This document shows positions 32,025 through 34,407 of a DNA stretch of 34,407 nucleotides, piece by piece (the stretch's first letter is position 1; every line of letters starts with the position of its first letter). Source of the DNA: Hyphomonadaceae bacterium (GTDB lineage: Bacteria; Pseudomonadota; Alphaproteobacteria; Caulobacterales; Hyphomonadaceae); the NCBI GenBank assembly GCA_022760335.1, contig JALEGE010000007.1, positions 1 through 34,407 of the forward strand, read 5' to 3'. The translations under genes and the position numbers were made by a program. The notes below the pieces were generated by a model that searched no databases, was not told the DNA's origin, and saw only the letters and a program-made list of their open reading frames with translations.

Positions 32025-33197
32025 CTACTCTCCCACATCCAACCGGTAGATCTTCCCGTCGATGTCTATGGTGCCCAGATAGATGCTGCCGTCTGCGCCA
32101 ACGGCGACTTCGCGGAAGCCCTCCTGCATCTCCTTCAAGAGATCCTCGCGGCCAAGTACCTGGCCGTTTTCGTCCAGGTCGATGCGCACCAGTTTCCGTC
32201 CGTCCGGTCCCTGCATGGCGCCAATGATGAGGTCGCCCTGCCAGCCGGGATATGTCTCGCCAGTGTACAGCACCATACCGGATGGCGCGATGGAGGGCAC
32301 CCACCAGGTTTCCGGCTGGGCCATGCCTTCGGCCTCAGTTTCCGTTGAGATGATGGTGCCGTCATAATTGACGCCATAGGTGATTTCCGGCCAGCCATAA
32401 TTCACCCCGGGCTCGATGATGTTCAGTTCATCGCCGCCTTTGGGACCATGCTCATGGGCATAGAGAATATCGCGCGCGGAATCGTATGCCAGGCCCTGCA
32501 CATTGCGATGCCCATAGGACCAGACATAGCGCGCTGGCCCGCCCTGGTCGAAGAAGGGGTTGTCGGGAAGTGGCTCGCCGGTCTCGCTCATGCGCAGGAT
32601 CTTGCCGAAATGGTTTTCGGTGTTCTGCGCCTCATCCATCCAGCGATAACCATCTCCCAGGGTGACGATCAGCGATCCATCATTCATGAAGGCCAGGCGC
32701 GAGCCGAAATGGATCCCGCCTTGCTTTCCAGGCACGTTCGAGGCGAAGATTTCTTCGACATTTTCCAGTGCAGCAAGGTCTTCACTTAGCCGGCCGCGAA
32801 TGACGGCGGTGTTGTTGTCGTCGGTCGTACCCTTGGCATATGTCAGATAGACAAGGCGGTTGTCATCGAAAGCGGGATGCAATTCGACATCCAAAAGCCC
32901 CCCCTGGCGGTCGATCAGGATGTCACCGGGCAGGCCCGTCACGGCTTCAGGTAGAAGCGCACCGTCGCGCAGCACGCGCAGACGGCCTTCGCGCTCGGTC
33001 AACAGGATATCGCCACCTGGTAGCGCGGCCATGCCCCAAGGGAACTCGACCTCGTCGGCAATCAGGGTCAGGCTGGGCTGGAACGCGGTTGGCGTGATTG
33101 GGGTATCACTGGCGGGCGGATGATCAGCCGCGCCGGTGCACCCCGTGATGAGAGTGAACGCAGGCAGTGCCAGGCTGGCGGCGATGTTACGGATCAT
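32025..33197 (-). CDS. PQQ-dependent soluble aldose sugar dehydrogenase-type lipoprotein
   Basis: This 390-residue six-bladed beta-propeller protein belongs to the glucose/sorbosone dehydrogenase (YliI/Asd) family, which oxidises sugars using PQQ in the periplasm. Landmarks are FPWGMAALPGGDILLTEREGRLRV, GLLDVELHPAFDDNRLVYLTY, LGDGYRWMDEAQNTENHFGKILR and SYGHRNVQGLAYD. GYGHRN-like and EHGPKGGDELN supply PQQ and calcium contacts in relatives. The signal peptide ends LITGC with Cys20, so it is a lipoprotein. GGGGAGG lies about five bases before the ATG. PQQ synthesis genes are not in the window, so use of PQQ is inferred from the family. Confidence 0.93.
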   Translation of the reverse strand: MIRNIAASLALPAFTLITGCTGAADHPPASDTPITPTAFQPSLTLIADEVEFPWGMAALPGGDILLTEREGRLRVLRDGALLPEAVTGLPGDILIDRQGGLLDVELHPAFDDNRLVYLTYAKGTTDDNNTAVIRGRLSEDLAALENVEEIFASNVPGKQGGIHFGSRLAFMNDGSLIVTLGDGYRWMDEAQNTENHFGKILRMSETGEPLPDNPFFDQGGPARYVWSYGHRNVQGLAYDSARDILYAHEHGPKGGDELNIIEPGVNYGWPEITYGVNYDGTIISTETEAEGMAQPETWWVPSIAPSGMVLYTGETYPGWQGDLIIGAMQGPDGRKLVRIDLDENGQVLGREDLLKEMQEGFREVAVGADGSIYLGTIDIDGKIYRLDVGE

Positions 33198-33363
33198 GGA
33201 AGACCTCCCCGAAGGTGCTTGTGCCCGTCAAACATAGTCTGCCGACTGTGGCTGGCAATGGCCTTGCCGTCACGTGGCGGCATGCATTGGCGCAGCAGGC
33301 AAAAAAAGGTAGATTGCAAAAATGACGCGGCCGTCAGCATGTCGTGCGCTCCAGGAGGACACT

Positions 33364-34407
33364 TTGGCTCAGACTCAAGACACACCGCATTTCGATGTTC
33401 TGATCATCGGTGCTGGCTTATCTGGCATCGGTGCAGCCGTGCACTTGCAGCGCGACTGCCCTGGCAAGACCTATGCGATTCTGGAAACACGCGGCGCGGT
33501 TGGCGGCACCTGGGATATATTCCGCTATCCCGGCATCCGCTCTGACAGCGACATGCATACGCTGGGCTATAATTTCAAACCCTGGACGGCGGCAAAATCC
33601 ATCGCTGACGGCCCCTCGATCCGCGAATACGTGAATGAGACGGCCGACGAGCATGGTATTCGCCAGCATATCCGCTTTCATCACCGTCTCATAAAGGCTG
33701 ACTGGAACAGCGCGGCGGCGGCATGGCAAATTGAGGCCGAGCAGACCGAAACCGGGGAAGCCGTGCGCATGACCTGCAGCTTTCTGATGATGTGCGCGGG
33801 CTATTACAGCTATCGTCAGGGCCATACGCCTGTCTTTGAGGGGCGCGAGAGCTTCAAGGGCAATGTCGTACACCCGCAATTCTGGCCAGAGGATCTCGAC
33901 TATACCGGAAAGAAGGTTGTGATCATCGGCTCGGGCGCCACGGCGATGACATTGGTGCCAGCCATGTCGAAGACGGCGGGCCATGTCACCATGCTTCAGC
34001 GCTCACCAACCTATGTGGTTTCTCGCCCTGACAGGGATGCCGTCGCCAACTCTCTGCGCAAGGTTTTGCCCGATAGCTGGGCGTATCGTGTGACGCGCAT
34101 GAAGAATGTCGCCATGCAGGAATTCTTCTACAATCAGTCACGCAAGAACCCCCAGAAGGTGAAGGAAAGGCTTCTCGGCATGCTGCGCGAGGAACTGGGG
34201 CCGGACTTCGATATCGAGACCCATTTCACCCCGACTTATAATCCCTGGGACCAGCGGCTTTGCCTGGTGCCCAATTCGGATCTGTTCGAGGCCCTGCGCG
34301 AGGGCCGCGCCAGTGTCGTCACCGATCATATCGACCGTTTCGACGCGGGCGGAATCCAACTCAAGTCAGGCGAATATCTGGAGGCCGACATTATTGTCAC
34401 CGCCACC
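33364..34407 (+). CDS. Flavin-dependent Baeyer-Villiger-type monooxygenase, 3' end outside window
   Basis: The first 348 codons are visible and the frame runs through the window end. The protein has an FAD site GAGLSG (16-21), then GGTWDIFRYPGIRSDSDM, an NADPH site GSGATA (189-194), and the Baeyer-Villiger fingerprint F..G...H...W(P/D), seen as FKGNVVHPQFWP with Phe164, His170 and Trp174. This form is close to EthA-type enzymes, which insert oxygen into ketones or oxidise thiocarbonyl compounds. The start is a TTG at 33364 with AGGAGG five bases upstream. It is divergent from the PQQ-type gene (166-base gap), with an upstream region that is partly A-rich. Confidence 0.9.
   Translation, partial: MAQTQDTPHFDVLIIGAGLSGIGAAVHLQRDCPGKTYAILETRGAVGGTWDIFRYPGIRSDSDMHTLGYNFKPWTAAKSIADGPSIREYVNETADEHGIRQHIRFHHRLIKADWNSAAAAWQIEAEQTETGEAVRMTCSFLMMCAGYYSYRQGHTPVFEGRESFKGNVVHPQFWPEDLDYTGKKVVIIGSGATAMTLVPAMSKTAGHVTMLQRSPTYVVSRPDRDAVANSLRKVLPDSWAYRVTRMKNVAMQEFFYNQSRKNPQKVKERLLGMLREELGPDFDIETHFTPTYNPWDQRLCLVPNSDLFEALREGRASVVTDHIDRFDAGGIQLKSGEYLEADIIVTAT

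Noticed and set aside
1..34407. tRNA, rRNA, CRISPR, IS or prophage features
   Set aside because: Reading the gene gaps on both strands showed no tRNA-like cloverleaf, no regular repeat-spacer array, and no transposase, integrase or phage protein among the frames.

Overview
The window looks like an ordinary chromosomal stretch of a high-G+C alphaproteobacterium. The evidence is a GapR/DUF2312 protein, an NrtR-type 'NAD regulator' coupled to an HD hydrolase, DUF1285 divergent from a MoxR-DUF58-DUF4159-VWA operon, a cysteine-poor L36, MotA without MotB, and GANTC sites in several gene-to-gene gaps. A stalked or dimorphic lineage (Caulobacterales/Maricaulales/Hyphomonadaceae) fits best, but that is inference from gene content only. 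I saw no rRNA, tRNA, CRISPR array, transposase, integrase or phage gene. Gene density is very high, many genes overlap by 1-4 bases, and TTG or GTG starts are frequent.

Layout. 1-3545 (+): the 3' part of a polytopic membrane protein, AMP nucleosidase (amn), and a YciC-like membrane protein with an internal 12-bp tandem repeat. 3542-7766 (-): an SDR oxidoreductase, a charged small protein, gapR, an alpha/beta hydrolase coupled to a TPR protein, a HAD phosphatase and L36 (rpmJ). 4861-5169 is the only gene gap over 300 bp; it holds a 105-bp palindromic repeat that recurs inverted at 9256-9360. 7883-9223 (+): MltB-type lytic transglycosylase. 9390-10673 (-): MFS transporter. 10854-14851 (+): MotA, two unknown genes and a CPA1 cation/proton antiporter. 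15032-15184 (-): a possible tiny membrane protein. 15393-16969 (+): HD hydrolase and NrtR-like regulator. 16994-18093 (-): a small membrane protein and a soluble TerB-DnaJ co-chaperone. 18283-19767 (+): MscS channel. 19747-21744 (-): a membrane protein, a secreted protein, a small lipoprotein and pirin.

21842-29567 (-) is the main system: MoxR AAA+ ATPase, two small exported cysteine-containing proteins, DUF58, a BatA-N/DUF4159 protein and a VWA-like membrane protein. All six are joined by 1- or 4-base overlaps. DUF1285 is divergent from it. By analogy with MoxR/Bat systems this is probably an envelope-associated chaperone or stress module. The two exported proteins between moxR and DUF58 are the most novel-looking element; one is clearly AT-richer than its neighbours. 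30318-34407: recR, a TetR regulator with a good operator palindrome and its coupled membrane protein, a PQQ-type sugar dehydrogenase lipoprotein (-), and a Baeyer-Villiger-type flavin monooxygenase (+) cut by the window end.
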